Source: a bacterium BMS3Abin14 | GTDB lineage: Bacteria > BMS3Abin14 | Direction of reading: 5' to 3' | DNA: 64,000 bases | Assembly: GCA_002897695.1 (NCBI GenBank) | Contig: BDTG01000045.1 | Location: 59,862 to 123,861 of the forward strand | Part shown: positions 25,411 to 37,148 of the stretch, one piece after another | Layout: every line of letters begins with the position of its first letter | Position numbering within the stretch: the stretch's first letter is position 1 | The notes under the pieces: model-generated | What the model saw: the letters and a program-made list of their open reading frames with translations, nothing else | The model's database searches: none | Told to the model about the DNA's origin: nothing | Made by a program: the position numbers and the translations under genes

Positions 25411-27072
25411 TCAGTGCGGCCGGTAGACCCCGAAGACCCCGCGGAGGACGTCCGAAACCTCACCCAGCGTAGCATAGGCCCTGACTGCCTCCCTGATTAC
25501 CGGCATCAGGTTCGACCCGTTCTTTGCCGATTCCTCGAGAACCCGGAGAGCAGCGTCCACGTCCTCCCGGCTCCGGCGGGCCTTCAGGGCCGAGAGCCTC
25601 TGGACCTGGTCCCGTTCCACATCCGGGTTCACTCTGAGCAGCTCTCCGGAGAACTCCTCCTCCACCGTAAAACCGTTGACTCCGACGACGATGCGGTCGC
25701 CGGACTCGACCTCCATCTGGTACCGGTAGGCCGACTCCTCGATCTCATTCTGCTGGTACCCCGACTCTATGGCACGGGCCGCGCCGCCCATATCGTCTAT
25801 CCTCCGGATGTACTCCCTCGCCTCATTCTCAATGGCGCCGGTGAGCGCCTCGATGGCATAGGAACCGGCCAGGGGATCAATGGTGCCTGCCACCCCGCTC
25901 TCGTGGGCGATGACCTGCTGGGTCCTCAGGGCAATGCGCACGGAATCCTCGGTGGGGAGGGCCAGGGCTTCATCGCGGGAGTTGGTGTGGAGCGACTGAG
26001 TACCGCCCAGTACGGCCGCCAGGGCCTGAATAGCGACCCTGACCACGTTGTTGTCGGGCTGCTGGGCCGTCAATGAACACCCGGCTGTCTGTGTGTGGAA
26101 CCGCAGCATCCATGAGGCGGGGGAGGCGGCCGAAAAACGATTTTTCATGATATCGGCCCAAAGCCGCCGCGCGGCCCGAAACTTGGCGATCTCCTCGAGG
26201 AAATCGTTGTGCACATTGAAGAAGAAGGAGAGCCGTGAGGCGAACCGGTCGACATCCATCCCGCTGTCCACCGCCGCCTGGACGTAGGCGATGCCGTCGG
26301 CAAGGGTGAAGGCGACCTCCTGGGCCGCAGTGGACCCGGCCTCCCTCATGTGATAGCCGCTGATGCTGATGGTGTTAAACAGCGGCATCTGCTCGCTGCA
26401 GTAGGCAAAAATGTCGGTGATGAGGCGCATGGACGGGGTGGGAGGAAAGATGTAGGTGCCCCTGGCGATATACTCCTTGAGGACGTCATTCTGGATGGTT
26501 CCCCTGAGCCCGTCGGCGGGAACACCCTGCAGTTCTCCCACCTCGGCGTACAGCGACAGGAGGATGGCGGCCGTGGAGTTGATCGTCATGGAGGTGCTGA
26601 CCTTGCCCAGGGGGATATCTGAAAACAGTGTCTCCATATCCTCCAGGGAATCGATGGCGACACCCACCCGGCCCACCTCTCCGAGGGACATGGGGTGGTC
26701 AGAATCGTATCCCATCTGGGTGGGAAGATCGAAAGCCACGGACAGGCCGGTCTGCCCCTGATCCAGGAGATACCGGTACCTCCTGTTGGACTCCTCTGCG
26801 GTTCCGAACCCCGCGTACTGGCGCATGGTCCAGAGGCGCCCCCGGTACATGGACGGCCTGACCCCCCTGGTGAAGGGGTATTCGCCGGGAAACCCCAGAT
26901 CATCCAGGTATTTCAGATCCTTGACATCCCCGGGGGTGTAGAGGGGCTTGACCGGAGAACCCGATATGGTGGTGAACTCTTCCTTCCGCTCGGGATTTTT
27001 CTCCACCGCCTTACCGTAGGTCCCCGACTCCCAGCGTTCCTGTTCCCTTTTAATGTCGTCGTTCATAGCCAC
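25411..27072 (-). CDS. mcmA: Methylmalonyl-CoA mutase, large (catalytic) subunit without B12 domain
   Basis: 553 residues: the TIM-barrel catalytic domain only. Motifs: [29 protein letters not shown] (the Arg and Tyr of the CoA/substrate tunnel), [33 protein letters not shown] (His near the substrate carbonyl) and [16 protein letters not shown]. It rearranges (R)-methylmalonyl-CoA to succinyl-CoA with adenosylcobalamin. The B12-binding half is a separate gene at 45251-45655, next to the chaperone GTPase and adenosyltransferase. 2-nt gap from the biotin carrier gene. Confidence 0.95.
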   Translation of the reverse strand: MAMNDDIKREQERWESGTYGKAVEKNPERKEEFTTISGSPVKPLYTPGDVKDLKYLDDLGFPGEYPFTRGVRPSMYRGRLWTMRQYAGFGTAEESNRRYRYLLDQGQTGLSVAFDLPTQMGYDSDHPMSLGEVGRVGVAIDSLEDMETLFSDIPLGKVSTSMTINSTAAILLSLYAEVGELQGVPADGLRGTIQNDVLKEYIARGTYIFPPTPSMRLITDIFAYCSEQMPLFNTISISGYHMREAGSTAAQEVAFTLADGIAYVQAAVDSGMDVDRFASRLSFFFNVHNDFLEEIAKFRAARRLWADIMKNRFSAASPASWMLRFHTQTAGCSLTAQQPDNNVVRVAIQALAAVLGGTQSLHTNSRDEALALPTEDSVRIALRTQQVIAHESGVAGTIDPLAGSYAIEALTGAIENEAREYIRRIDDMGGAARAIESGYQQNEIEESAYRYQMEVESGDRIVVGVNGFTVEEEFSGELLRVNPDVERDQVQRLSALKARRSREDVDAALRVLEESAKNGSNLMPVIREAVRAYATLGEVSDVLRGVFGVYRPH

Positions 27073-27073
27073 C

Positions 27074-27561
27074 CTATTCCACCACCGCGAGCAGCTCTCC
27101 GGCTTCCACGGTGGCGCCCTCTTTTACACCGATCTTCTTCACCACTCCCGTCTTGGGGGACTTGATCTCGTTTTCCATCTTCATGGCCTCGACGACCAGG
27201 AGGCCGTCCCCATCCTGTACCTCGTCGCCCTCAGCGACCAGGATCTTAACTATCCTCCCCGGCATGGACGCCCTGATCTCCTGTATTCCCTCCGTCCCGA
27301 GGGAGGCGCTGCTCCTTAAAAGGGCCTGGCGTTCATCGAACAGGTCGAACTCGAAACGCTCCCCCTCGATGAGGACGTTGTGGCTGTCCTTTTCGCTGTG
27401 GATGTCCACCTGGTAGGAACGCCCGTCGATGATAAGGGACACAAGGTCGGACCGGGCCCAGAAAACGTCGGCCGTAACCTCCCTGTCGCCAACAGTCACA
27501 ACCGTGTTTCCCCCCTCGTCATTATCGACCTTTACCGGAACCTCCTCACCGTCAATGATCG

Positions 27562-27574
<13 letters not shown>
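27074..27574 (-). CDS. Biotin carboxyl carrier protein of an acyl-CoA carboxylase
   Basis: 166 residues. C-terminal biotinyl domain with EAMKMENEI, the Lys being biotinylated, and [20 protein letters not shown]. The N-terminal part (about 1-85) is a beta-rich linker like that of pyruvate/propionyl carboxylase carriers and includes [11 protein letters not shown]. Start ATG 27574 with AGGAGG 5 nt upstream, inside the end of the biotin carboxylase gene (13-nt overlap), so translation is coupled. Confidence 0.93.
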
Positions 27575-29064
<1,490 letters not shown>

Positions 29065-29150
29065 CCGCGTTCTCCTGTAAGTAACCTCATAAAGAGTTCC
29101 TTCACCCCCTCACCTCTGCTGGTCCCGCCATAGCTTTAGCGACGGCGGAT

Positions 29151-29171
29151 CCTCTCCCCCCAGGGGAGAGG
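29151..29171. repeat. CCTCTCCCC...GGGGAGAGG palindrome
   Basis: Perfect 9-bp arms with a 3-nt loop, between the carboxyltransferase and biotin carboxylase genes. Confidence 0.6.
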
Positions 29172-29208
29172 AAAAGTAAGAGAAGGGATCATCAACTTCC
29201 CCGTAATG

Positions 29209-30759
29209 CTACAGCGGTATGTTGCCGTGCTTTTTCGGCGGGTTGCTCTCCCTCTTGGTGATGGCCATCTCAAGAGCGCGGATGAGCTTGGGCCTGGTCT
29301 GCTGCGGCAAAATGATTTCGTCAACGTAACCCAGTTCGGCCGCCTTGTACGGATTAGCAAAGGTCTCCCTGTAGTCCGCGACCAGTTCATCCTTCCGGGC
29401 AGCAGGGTCTTCCGCCTTTTTCAGCTCGTTGCGGAAGATGATATTGACCGCTCCATCCGGCCCCATCACCGCGATCTCCGATGTGGGATAGGCAAAGTTG
29501 AAATCGGCCCTAATATGCTTGGAATTCATGACATCGTAGGCCCCGCCGTAAGCTTTACGGGTGATGACCGTGAGTTTCGGGACGGTAGCCTCGCAGAAAG
29601 CGAAAAGAAGCTTGGCGCCATGTTTGATGATCCCGCCATACTCCTGGTCCAGGCCGGGGAGAAACCCGGGCACATCAACGAAAGTAACGAGAGGGATATT
29701 GAAGGCATCGCAGAAACGCACGAAACGCCCGCCTTTTATGGATGCGTTGATGTCGAGGCACCCGGCCAGATGGGCCGGTTGATTGGCCACTACGCCCACA
29801 GAGTACCCCCCCAGGCGCATGAACCCAATGACCATGTTGAGCGCAAAACTTTCCTGCACCTCGAAGAAGTAACGATCATCCGCCACTGTGGCGATGATCT
29901 CCTTGATGTCGTAGGGCTTGTTGGGATTGTCGGGGACAATATCGTTTAGCGCCTCATCCTCCCGCAGGGGATCGTCACCGTTCGGTTCAAAGGGCGGGTC
30001 CTCGGCATTGTTCTGCGGGACAAAGGAAAGGAGTTCCCTGACCAGGCCGAGGGACTCCTTTTCGTCCTCCCCCGCAAGATGGCAGACACCGCTCCTGGTG
30101 GCATGTGCCACAGCGCCGCCAAGATCCTCCTTGGTAACCTCCTCGTGGGTAACGGTCTTGATTACATCCGGGCCGGTGATAAACATATAGCTGGTTTTTT
30201 TGACCATGATTATGAAGTCGGTGATGGCGGGGCTGTAGACGGCGCCTCCCGCACAGGGACCCATAATGACGGAGATCTGGGGCACCACTCCCGAGGCCAG
30301 TGTATTGCGAAGAAAGATATCGGCGTAACCCGCAAGGCTGACCACACCCTCCTGAATCCTTGCACCGCCGGAATCGTTCAACCCGATAACGGGAACACCG
30401 TGTTTCATGGCAAGGTCCATGATCCTGACGACCTTTTCGGCGTACGCCCCGCTGAGGCTTCCTCCAAAGACGGTGAAGTCCTGGGCGAAAATATATATTT
30501 TCCGGCCGTTGATGGTCCCGTAGCCGGTGACCACCCCATCGCCCGGAATCTTCATTTTTTCCATTCCGAAGTCGGAACACCGGTGGGTTACCAACTTCCC
30601 CATCTCCACGAAGCTTCCCTCGTCCAGAAGTATATCTATCCGCTCCCTGGCCGTGAACTTTCCGGCCTCGTGCTGCCTGGTGATACGCGCCTCCCCTCCG
30701 CCAAGCTCGGCCTCACTGTTCTTTTTCTCGAGTTTGCCAAAAGCATCTTTCAGGGTCAT
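29209..30759 (-). CDS. pccB: Propionyl-CoA carboxylase beta subunit (carboxyltransferase)
   Basis: 516 residues, crotonase-type carboxyltransferase. Motifs: [54 protein letters not shown] (first oxyanion site), [16 protein letters not shown] and, in the C-terminal half, [24 protein letters not shown] and [14 protein letters not shown]. Fits PccB/MmdA. ATG 30759 overlaps the stop of a small secreted-peptide gene (TAATG), and its ribosome site CGGAGG lies inside that gene's last codons. Confidence 0.95.
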   Translation of the reverse strand: MTLKDAFGKLEKKNSEAELGGGEARITRQHEAGKFTARERIDILLDEGSFVEMGKLVTHRCSDFGMEKMKIPGDGVVTGYGTINGRKIYIFAQDFTVFGGSLSGAYAEKVVRIMDLAMKHGVPVIGLNDSGGARIQEGVVSLAGYADIFLRNTLASGVVPQISVIMGPCAGGAVYSPAITDFIIMVKKTSYMFITGPDVIKTVTHEEVTKEDLGGAVAHATRSGVCHLAGEDEKESLGLVRELLSFVPQNNAEDPPFEPNGDDPLREDEALNDIVPDNPNKPYDIKEIIATVADDRYFFEVQESFALNMVIGFMRLGGYSVGVVANQPAHLAGCLDINASIKGGRFVRFCDAFNIPLVTFVDVPGFLPGLDQEYGGIIKHGAKLLFAFCEATVPKLTVITRKAYGGAYDVMNSKHIRADFNFAYPTSEIAVMGPDGAVNIIFRNELKKAEDPAARKDELVADYRETFANPYKAAELGYVDEIILPQQTRPKLIRALEMAITKRESNPPKKHGNIPL

Positions 30760-30947
30760 TACAACCTCCGTTCAGGGTGCAGCATGGAATAAAAGGGAAC
30801 TGATGACAAAAAGTCCGGGCTCAGGGCGCTGTAAAATAGTGGGTGAAGAAGATTCCCGCCAAGGTACCATTGACCCGCTGAAGCTGGAGCCGGAAAAGCG
30901 GCAATAACCAGGAAAAGGAACAGCGAAAGGCTGAGTCTGTATTTCAC
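30759..30947 (-). CDS. Small secreted peptide, translationally coupled to pccB
   Basis: 62 residues: a strong signal peptide ([18 protein letters not shown], cleavage after ASA) and a mature peptide of about 38 residues beginning [18 protein letters not shown] start at 30947 has GGGAGG 5 nt upstream. Its stop overlaps the pccB ATG as TAATG and its last codons form the pccB SD. I do not recognise a family. It could be a real exported peptide, a leader controlling pccB, or a decayed gene; the ribosome site and signal peptide favour translation. Confidence 0.55.
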   Translation of the reverse strand: MKYRLSLSLFLFLVIAAFPAPASAGQWYLGGNLLHPLFYSALSPDFLSSVPFYSMLHPERRL

Positions 30948-30985
30948 GATAACCTCCCTTTCCCGGCGCTGGACATTGCAACACC

Positions 30986-31004
30986 GAGTCCAGAGTCCAG
31001 AGTC
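30986..31004. repeat. GAGTCCA heptad repeat
   Basis: GAGTCCA repeated about 2.5 times, in the gap between the small peptide gene and iorB. Same unit at 42961-42985 and 47231-47258. Confidence 0.6.
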
Positions 31005-31041
31005 TATTGATTTTAACCCAAAAAAGCAGGGATTGCAGGGC

Positions 31042-31635
31042 TTAATTGTAATCCTTGCCGGTTATGAACTCGTAGCCCTTCCAGAATGCCTCCACGTTGA
31101 TGTCCTCCCCACGATCGAGGTTTTCCCTGATAGTCAGGACAACACTGTCCGTCTCAACGATTCCGGATTGGGCAATGAGGGATCCGAGCATGACCATATT
31201 GACGGCCTGAATGTGCCCGGCGTTCTCGGCGATCTGCCCGGCGGGAACGAAGACAGCCTGAGCTTCGCTGTCGGCGAACATCGCCCCTAGATCCTCCTCC
31301 GAAGGATACATTTCGGGGAACATCTTCGACATGTATGGCTGCAGCTTTACCTGGCTTATCAGGGCCGTGCCGTCCTTTTTCAGATACGGGACGGCATGGA
31401 GTATCTCGGCCGTCTCCAGAGATACAATCAGATCCGCGCAACCCATGGATATCTTCGGACAGATCCTCTTTCCACACCGGATATGGCTTTTTACCGATCC
31501 CCCCAGCTGAGCCAGACCGGAATGGACATAAAAACTGGCGTTAAGACCCTCCCTGAGCATGGATTTTGCGAGGATCTCGGAGAAAAACACCAGCCCCTGC
31601 CCTCCTATGCCGGAAGCCACCACGTTATATTCCAT
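31042..31635 (-). CDS. iorB: Indolepyruvate:ferredoxin oxidoreductase, beta (gamma-domain) subunit
   Basis: 197 residues. Starts MEYNVVASGIGGQGLVFFS, the glycine-rich motif of the gamma domain of 2-oxoacid:ferredoxin oxidoreductases, followed by SEILAKSMLREG. With IorA it oxidatively decarboxylates aryl pyruvates to arylacetyl-CoA, reducing ferredoxin. Start ATG 31635 with GGAG 8 nt upstream; it overlaps the iorA stop by 11 nt, so the subunits are translationally coupled. Confidence 0.92.
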   Translation of the reverse strand: MEYNVVASGIGGQGLVFFSEILAKSMLREGLNASFYVHSGLAQLGGSVKSHIRCGKRICPKISMGCADLIVSLETAEILHAVPYLKKDGTALISQVKLQPYMSKMFPEMYPSEEDLGAMFADSEAQAVFVPAGQIAENAGHIQAVNMVMLGSLIAQSGIVETDSVVLTIRENLDRGEDINVEAFWKGYEFITGKDYN

Positions 31636-33490
31636 CTTTTCTTCTCCTGACCCCAAACCACCTGCGGCTGATGGCGCCCTTTGGGCAGTAATGGGCACAC
31701 AGGCCGCAGTTCATGCAGTCAGCCTCTTCTACCAGAACTCGGTCGCCGGCCCGGATCAGCGCCGGACATGCGAGGGCCTCGATGCATGTGCGCTCACAGG
31801 CATCAAAACCGGGGCATTTTTTCTGATTGATCCTGACCGGGACCTTATACGCAGGCGGCTTTCTCGCGACACAAGGGGCCCTCATGATCAGAACATTTAC
31901 ACCTTCTGAGATCAGAAGCCTCCTGAAGGCCCGAGTGGCTTTTTTCAGCCTGTATGGATTGCAGACATTAACACTCCGGACGCCTAGCCCCCAGAGAACG
32001 TCCTCGATGGAGATTCTACGCCCCCGGCCATTCCGGGTGCCCGGATTTTCCTGATATCCCGTCATGGACATCCAGTTGTTGTCCAGGATGACTATGGGAA
32101 GGTCGCGGCCGGCCGACACCGCGTCGATGATCGGAGGTATGCCCGCATGGAAGAAGGTGCCGTCACCCAGGGCGGCGACGACAGGTTTTTTCATGCCTGC
32201 TTCCAAAAATCCGCTCGCGAGGCCGATACTGTTTCCCATGGACACCTCTGTCCAGCAGATTTTAAACGGCTCATTGATCCCGAGAATGGTACACCCGATA
32301 TCCCCCGTTACCGGAAACCGCCCCGGATCAAGCCCCATCTTTTCCATGGCACTGATCAGAGCAAAATACGTGCTTCTATGGGGACACCCCGCGCAGAAGG
32401 TCAGAAGCCGCTTGACCTCCATTTCCCCGATATGGTCGGGCAGACCAGCGCCCGGGCACGCATCGAATTCCTCGCCCAGGACCTTCGAGAGCGCTTCCCT
32501 TATAAGGTCCGGTGACAGGTCCCCGACACGGGGAATCATTCCCTCAGCCTTGCCGAATATCTCCGGCCGGTTGTCGCAGCGTATCGCTTCCGCCCTCACC
32601 GCCCCTTCGATAATCGGTTCAAGTTCCTCCAGGACGAGTACCTTTTTCACGGATGCCAGGAGCTGGTTTATCTTGGATCCCGGGATGGGGTTCGCGGTGG
32701 ATACCTTCAACCGGGTAAGGTCCAGATCCTGCTTGTCTAACACCTCGCACAGATAATCCCACGCCAGAGAGGACGCGATCACACCGATGGGGGTCCCGGT
32801 AATGGTAAGTTCGTTCAGGTCATCCGTTAACTCGCCGGCCGACTCCACCCGCGAAAGAGCGGCCCGGTGCTGCTGCAAACACCGCAGGGAACCGACCTTG
32901 GTGAACCTGTCGGCATCGAAGACAACGCCGGCTTTCTGCCTCATTCTCCTGATCTCGCCGAGGGTCACCTTGCTGAAGGTATATGAGAGGACGGTGGTGC
33001 TTCGAAGGAAAACAGGCCCTCCGATCCTCTCGGACAGCTCAAAGGCGCGTTTCGTGAAATCCAGAAGCTCCTGGGGATTGGCCGGAACCAGCATGGGTGC
33101 GGAGGAAAGGAGGGCATAGTACCTGGAATCCTGCTCGACCATTCCGTAATAAACGTTGGGATCATCGCCAACGTAAATGACCAGGCCGCCAACGGTGCCG
33201 GAGGCCGCAACAGAGAGAACGGTGTCCGCAGCAACGTTCAGCCCGGACATCTTCATGGTCACCAGGGTGCGGAGACCGGCCCATGAGTGGCCGGCGGCGA
33301 TGTCCATGGCTACTTTTTCATTGATTGCCCACTGGGCCTTGAGTTCAGTTTTTCCATTCTGAAGAATCTCAATGACCGGGGTGATGGGCGTCCCCGGGTA
33401 GCCCGTAACGAGAGTAACTCCCGATTCCACACAGGCGCGCGCGATGGCAGCGTTCCCGGAAAGAAGGACCTCCTCCCCGGGACCGTCCAT
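31625..33490 (-). CDS. iorA: Indolepyruvate:ferredoxin oxidoreductase, alpha subunit
   Basis: 621 residues. N-terminal pyrimidine/transketolase-type domain (LLSGNAAIARACVESGVTLV, GYPGTPITPV), a middle domain, the TPP-binding half (GDIGCTILGI, ALGDGTFFHAGI, ILDNNWMSMTG) and a C-terminal two-cluster ferredoxin segment (CPGFDACERTC; CMNCGLCAHYCPKGAI). It makes arylacetyl-CoA from aromatic 2-oxo acids, the products of Trp, Phe or Tyr transamination. I place the start at ATG 33490 because the family begins there; no strong ribosome site is seen, and the frame stays open upstream into the next gene. Confidence 0.93.
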   Translation of the reverse strand: MDGPGEEVLLSGNAAIARACVESGVTLVTGYPGTPITPVIEILQNGKTELKAQWAINEKVAMDIAAGHSWAGLRTLVTMKMSGLNVAADTVLSVAASGTVGGLVIYVGDDPNVYYGMVEQDSRYYALLSSAPMLVPANPQELLDFTKRAFELSERIGGPVFLRSTTVLSYTFSKVTLGEIRRMRQKAGVVFDADRFTKVGSLRCLQQHRAALSRVESAGELTDDLNELTITGTPIGVIASSLAWDYLCEVLDKQDLDLTRLKVSTANPIPGSKINQLLASVKKVLVLEELEPIIEGAVRAEAIRCDNRPEIFGKAEGMIPRVGDLSPDLIREALSKVLGEEFDACPGAGLPDHIGEMEVKRLLTFCAGCPHRSTYFALISAMEKMGLDPGRFPVTGDIGCTILGINEPFKICWTEVSMGNSIGLASGFLEAGMKKPVVAALGDGTFFHAGIPPIIDAVSAGRDLPIVILDNNWMSMTGYQENPGTRNGRGRRISIEDVLWGLGVRSVNVCNPYRLKKATRAFRRLLISEGVNVLIMRAPCVARKPPAYKVPVRINQKKCPGFDACERTCIEALACPALIRAGDRVLVEEADCMNCGLCAHYCPKGAISRRWFGVRRRKDGI

Positions 33491-33534
33491 GAATACCGAT
33501 AGTTTGATGGCTGGGGGCTCTGAATTGCGTCCGC

Positions 33535-34101
33535 CTATTTGAGAAGCGATGATATCTCCTTGAACTGGGGTGTTCCCGAGCGTCCCAGCAGCTGAAATGC
33601 CGCCGTCTCGGACGAGGTGATAATCGCCCCGCCCCGCTCCATGAAACGGATTCCCCAATCACGATTACCATCCGACCTGGAACACACCGCATCCCAGGGA
33701 ACGTGCACATTATAGCCCATGTCCATGAGGTCCAGGGCGGTTTGAAGAACACATATGTGGGTTTCCATCCCTGTAAGGAGGACCGTTCTGCGGCCCAGTG
33801 CATCCATCCGTTTGACGAACTCCCCCTCACCGCAGCAGGAGAAGTGGATCTTCTCGACATGATCAACCCCCCGCAGGGCCGTTGCCAAAGGCTCGACGGT
33901 GGGGCCGAGACCCCTGGTGTACTGCTGGGTATGAACAACGGGGAAATTCAGGAGCTCCGCCAGTTTCATGAGAACCCCGATAGTCTTCACCACCTGATCG
34001 CGTCTTTCCATCACTTTTGCAAGCCTCTCCTGGACATCGACGACCAGCAGGACCATATCGGAAGTATTTAATTTCATCTTTTTTCTCATCTTTTCTCCCA
34101 T
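33535..34101 (-). CDS. Isochorismatase-family cysteine hydrolase
   Basis: 188 residues. Catalytic triad visible: Asp in LLVVDVQERL, Lys in HVEKIHFSCCGEG, and Cys in GMETHICVLQTALDL, with the nearby cis-peptide region. Family members hydrolyse isochorismate, nicotinamide or related amides; substrate unknown. ATG 34101 has GGGGG about 7 nt upstream; further in-frame ATGs follow. Sits 5'-adjacent to iorA, between it and an IclR regulator, so a role in the same catabolic unit is possible. Confidence 0.85.
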   Translation of the reverse strand: MGEKMRKKMKLNTSDMVLLVVDVQERLAKVMERRDQVVKTIGVLMKLAELLNFPVVHTQQYTRGLGPTVEPLATALRGVDHVEKIHFSCCGEGEFVKRMDALGRRTVLLTGMETHICVLQTALDLMDMGYNVHVPWDAVCSRSDGNRDWGIRFMERGGAIITSSETAAFQLLGRSGTPQFKEISSLLK

Positions 34102-34124
34102 CAAGAAGCCCCCTTTCAATACCC

Positions 34125-34925
34125 TTAAACCGGGTCCAACGACTGGTACCCCAACCCCCCTGAAATCTCGGAACAGGCCTCCTTCACCAGGGGGACGTAC
34201 TCCTTCCTGATCTTTTCGAGGGTCATCCTCACCGAAGGAGCGGATATGGAGAGAGCCCCCACCACCTTATGGGTATAATCAAATATTGGGACGGCCACAC
34301 ATCGAACACCCTCATCCCACTCCTCATCGTCCACGGCATAGCCCCTCTCCTTGACTTCCATCAGGTGCTTGATGACAAGGTCACGATCAGAAATGGTTTT
34401 CCTGGTGTACTGCTTGAGCTCCTTTCGATTGAGAACGCTCATGATGTTTTCCATGGACTCATACGCCAACTGTGCCTTGCCGATTGCCGAGCAATAGGTC
34501 GGCACCCGGCATCCGACACGCGAGAGAACCCTGACCGTGTTGTTGGATTCCGCCACATCCAGGTAAAAAGCATGACGATCCTTCAGAATCCCGACGTAAA
34601 CTGTCTCGTTTACCTTTTTGTTCAGAGCCTCCATGACAGGGCGCGCCACACGCAGGAGGCCGGTATGATGGATGAAAGTCTGACCTAACTCCAGCGTCTT
34701 TAACCCTAACCGGTAATTGTCCGTGGAGATGTTCTGCTCAACATATCCCCGGCTCTCCAGGGTCGCAAGGATGCGAAAGACGTTATTTTTGTGAAGTTTC
34801 AAGCGGCGGCTCAGTTCGGTGATTCCAATCTCGTCCTCATCACCCTGGAACGCCTCGAGAACATTGAGGGCATGATCCACGGACTGGATCATGTAATCCG
34901 ACTTTTTCCGCTTCGTGTAAGTCAT
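34125..34925 (-). CDS. IclR-family transcriptional regulator
   Basis: 266 residues. N-terminal winged helix (IQSVDHALNVLEAF, LSRRLKLHKNNVFRILATLESRGYV) and C-terminal effector domain (GCRVPTYCSAIGKAQLA, YAVDDEEWDEGVRCVAVPIFD, GALSISAPSVRM). IclR proteins bind palindromes near promoters of aromatic and short-chain acid catabolic genes. It is 24 nt upstream of the hydrolase and iorAB, which it may control. About half identical by eye to the IclR protein at 35180. Confidence 0.94.
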   Translation of the reverse strand: MTYTKRKKSDYMIQSVDHALNVLEAFQGDEDEIGITELSRRLKLHKNNVFRILATLESRGYVEQNISTDNYRLGLKTLELGQTFIHHTGLLRVARPVMEALNKKVNETVYVGILKDRHAFYLDVAESNNTVRVLSRVGCRVPTYCSAIGKAQLAYESMENIMSVLNRKELKQYTRKTISDRDLVIKHLMEVKERGYAVDDEEWDEGVRCVAVPIFDYTHKVVGALSISAPSVRMTLEKIRKEYVPLVKEACSEISGGLGYQSLDPV

Positions 34926-35179
34926 CCTGTCCTCCTTGCCCTGCCGGCATCTGCCTTAAGGAAATCCATCTCCCAAACCGGCGGCGGACTCCGTGTGAAC
35001 AAAACCCGCAATAACGCCCGTCATTTCCCAAATCCGGCAAATCACGCTGAACCGGCAAAATCCGCCCACAAAACAGCTCACGCCGGCCAGGCGGAAGCTG
35101 GCTTGAGGCCACAAAATTTTCAATCGGAAATAAATCAGGATTGTATTGATGAGACTGGGAGAAGTCAAGGAACAGTGAC

Positions 35180-35986
35180 CTATTCCTCCGGCGACCCTCC
35201 CCTGCCGACAAGATACCCCATTTTTCTGGAAGCTTCCCTGGCCTGCGACGTAACCTCGGGCGAGATCTCTTTTTTGATCCGTTCCATGGACATTCTGTTT
35301 GCGGGACCACTTACGGATATGCACCCCTGGACCTTGCCATAGTAGTCCAGAATCGGGGCCGCCACACACTTGAGGCCCACATTCCACTCCTCCCGGTCAA
35401 CGGCAAAACCTGCCGACCGTATGGACTCCCACTCCTTTCTCAGGAGGTCCGGATCGGTAATGGTGTTCGGGGTTAACCTCTCCAGATCAAGATGCTGCAA
35501 GATCGCTTCGGCCTCCTCCGTCTTAATGAATGCCAGAAAAACTTTGCCCGTGGCGGTGCAGTGCGGCGCTACCCTGGAACCCAGACGTGATACCACCTGA
35601 ATCTTCTGATCGGAAATGGACTCGTCCAGGTAAAAAACGTAGTCACCGCGCAGGACGGAAAGATAGGCGTTCTCCCTTAATTTCGCGGTGAGCGCCATCA
35701 TGCAGGGCTGTGAAACTGAAATGAGATTTGTGTGGCGAAGATAAGCCTGGCCTGCCTCGAACGCCTTTAACCCCAGACGGTAGTTCCCGGTCTTCGGATT
35801 CTGCTCGACGTACCCCCGGCTTTCCAGCGTGGCGAGTATCCTGAAAACATTGTTCTTGTGAAGGTTAAGCAACTTCGACAGCTGGGTCACACCCACCTCG
35901 GGGTCACTTCCCCGGAAGGCTTCCAGAACATCAAATGCGTGATCTACGGAATGGATGATATATTCGCTCTTTTGCCTCTTTACCAT
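35180..35986 (-). CDS. IclR-family transcriptional regulator (paralogue)
   Basis: 268 residues, same architecture as the 34125 gene: IIHSVDHAFDVLEAF, LNLHKNNVFRILATLESRGYVEQNPKTGNY, and effector domain GSRVAPHCTATGKVFLAF, GFAVDREEWNVGLKCVAAPILDYYG. The recognition helix (HKNNVFRILATLESRG) is identical in the two, so they may share operators and respond to different ligands. ATG 35986 has GAGG 7 nt upstream. The 250-bp gap to the next gene holds nothing I can name. Confidence 0.93.
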   Translation of the reverse strand: MVKRQKSEYIIHSVDHAFDVLEAFRGSDPEVGVTQLSKLLNLHKNNVFRILATLESRGYVEQNPKTGNYRLGLKAFEAGQAYLRHTNLISVSQPCMMALTAKLRENAYLSVLRGDYVFYLDESISDQKIQVVSRLGSRVAPHCTATGKVFLAFIKTEEAEAILQHLDLERLTPNTITDPDLLRKEWESIRSAGFAVDREEWNVGLKCVAAPILDYYGKVQGCISVSGPANRMSMERIKKEISPEVTSQAREASRKMGYLVGRGGSPEE

Positions 35987-36086
35987 CCGCAAACCTCAAA
36001 CAATTCGAGAAACCGGGAATGCCCCTCCAGGAGGGGGGGCAAGCTAGAGGGACATCCCCGTCCCATTGCTGGGAACCTTATGGCAA

Positions 36087-36641
36087 TCAGCTCGTGGAGC
36101 CGACGCTCTTATCCATTCGGGGCGGTTCTCCGACCCCGGACTTCCTTCCTTTTTCCAGCCTGTCGATCCTCTCCTGGGCCGCATGCAGATACCTGGTCGT
36201 GCCCTTTCCTTCCCACAGTTCCTTGAATTTTCTGTAGGCCTTGATGGCATCATCGGATCGTTCCATCTGTTCATAGACCAGGCCAAGGTTGTTGTAGGCC
36301 TCGGCCATGTCCGGCTGGATCTCCACGACCTTCTCATAGGCCATTGCGGCATCGGGAAAGCGCCCGAGAAACAGGAAGGCTGTCCCCAGGTTGTTCATCG
36401 CCTCAACGAAGCCGGGCTTGATTATTACGGCCCTCTTGTAGCACTCCAGTGCGTTGGGATAATCCCTCTTCTCGTAAAAAGCAATCCCCATGCTGTTGTA
36501 GGCCTCCGCGAAACCGGGATCGCTCCTGATTGCTTTTTCAAAATACTCGAGGGAAGCGAGCGTCTTACCCTGGTCGAAAAGCTCGTTGCCCTTTTTCCAG
36601 TAATCGTGCGCCGCAGGGTTCTTCGTAAATCGGTCCTTCAT
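36087..36641 (-). CDS. Tetratricopeptide-repeat protein
   Basis: 184 residues with four consecutive TPR units between about residues 10 and 150 (ELFDQGKTLASLEYFEKAIRSDP, AYNSMGIAFYEKRDYPNALECY, AMNNLGTAFLFLGRFPDAAMAY, AYNNLGLVYEQMERSDDAIKAY). No signal peptide. A cytoplasmic protein-interaction scaffold of unknown partner. Transcribed separately, with repeat-like degenerate CTAGTTCC sequences upstream (36671-36735). Confidence 0.88.
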   Translation of the reverse strand: MKDRFTKNPAAHDYWKKGNELFDQGKTLASLEYFEKAIRSDPGFAEAYNSMGIAFYEKRDYPNALECYKRAVIIKPGFVEAMNNLGTAFLFLGRFPDAAMAYEKVVEIQPDMAEAYNNLGLVYEQMERSDDAIKAYRKFKELWEGKGTTRYLHAAQERIDRLEKGRKSGVGEPPRMDKSVGSTS

Positions 36642-36670
36642 GATGTTTTCCCCTCGGGAATGAAATGAAG

Positions 36671-36735
36671 TTCCTAGTTCCTAGTTCCTGGTTCCTGGAA
36701 TCTGGACCAGGTACTAAGCACTAGGCACCAGGCGC
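36671..36735. repeat. Degenerate TTCCTAG/TTCCTGG heptad tract
   Basis: TTCCTAGTTCCTAGTTCCTGG followed by decayed related units, in the gap between two minus-strand genes. Related heptad tracts lie at 47105-47130. Confidence 0.5.
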
Positions 36736-36742
36736 TGATTTA

Positions 36743-37042
36743 TCAACTATATTCCAGATGTTCGCTGAATATCCTGCACTCCAGCGTCTGGGCTAATTTA
36801 CAGAGAAAGTTTTCTACATCACCGATGTCCATATCCTTGGTGACTACCTCGAGGGTCGTGCCATCGCCGGCAAAGTACAGTGTCGGCAGCTCCCAGGAGT
36901 CGGGAACCCATCGTCCACCCCGCTCCCCCAAGGAATCGTAGGTACCGGAAATATCTTCCATCTTCTCCAGTTTTCCCCGGATATAATCCAGGTCAAGTTC
37001 TTTCTCGAATTCCAGAACCTTAAAGTTGAAATCGTCAAACAT
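36743..37042 (-). CDS. Conserved-looking acidic hypothetical protein
   Basis: 99 residues, no signal peptide or membrane segment. Begins MFDDFNFKVLEFEKELDLDY and is rich in Asp and Glu. I do not recognise a domain. ATG 37042 follows AGGAGGGG 9 nt upstream; a GTG at 37078 is possible. Lies between the TPR gene and the CoA-transferase genes, same strand. Confidence 0.6.
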   Translation of the reverse strand: MFDDFNFKVLEFEKELDLDYIRGKLEKMEDISGTYDSLGERGGRWVPDSWELPTLYFAGDGTTLEVVTKDMDIGDVENFLCKLAQTLECRIFSEHLEYS

Positions 37043-37148
37043 ATACCTTTGCCCCTCCTCCTGATTGATGACCTCCACGATGCGGAGAACGGCCGCCCCG
37101 CTTTCAGGCGGCAGAATCCTTCCGGTCAGGGTGTCGTCTGCTATCTGC

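Noticed and set aside
33491..33658. Extended N-terminus of iorA
   Set aside because: Open frame but overlaps the upstream hydrolase gene and has no similarity to the family start; ATG 33490 preferred.
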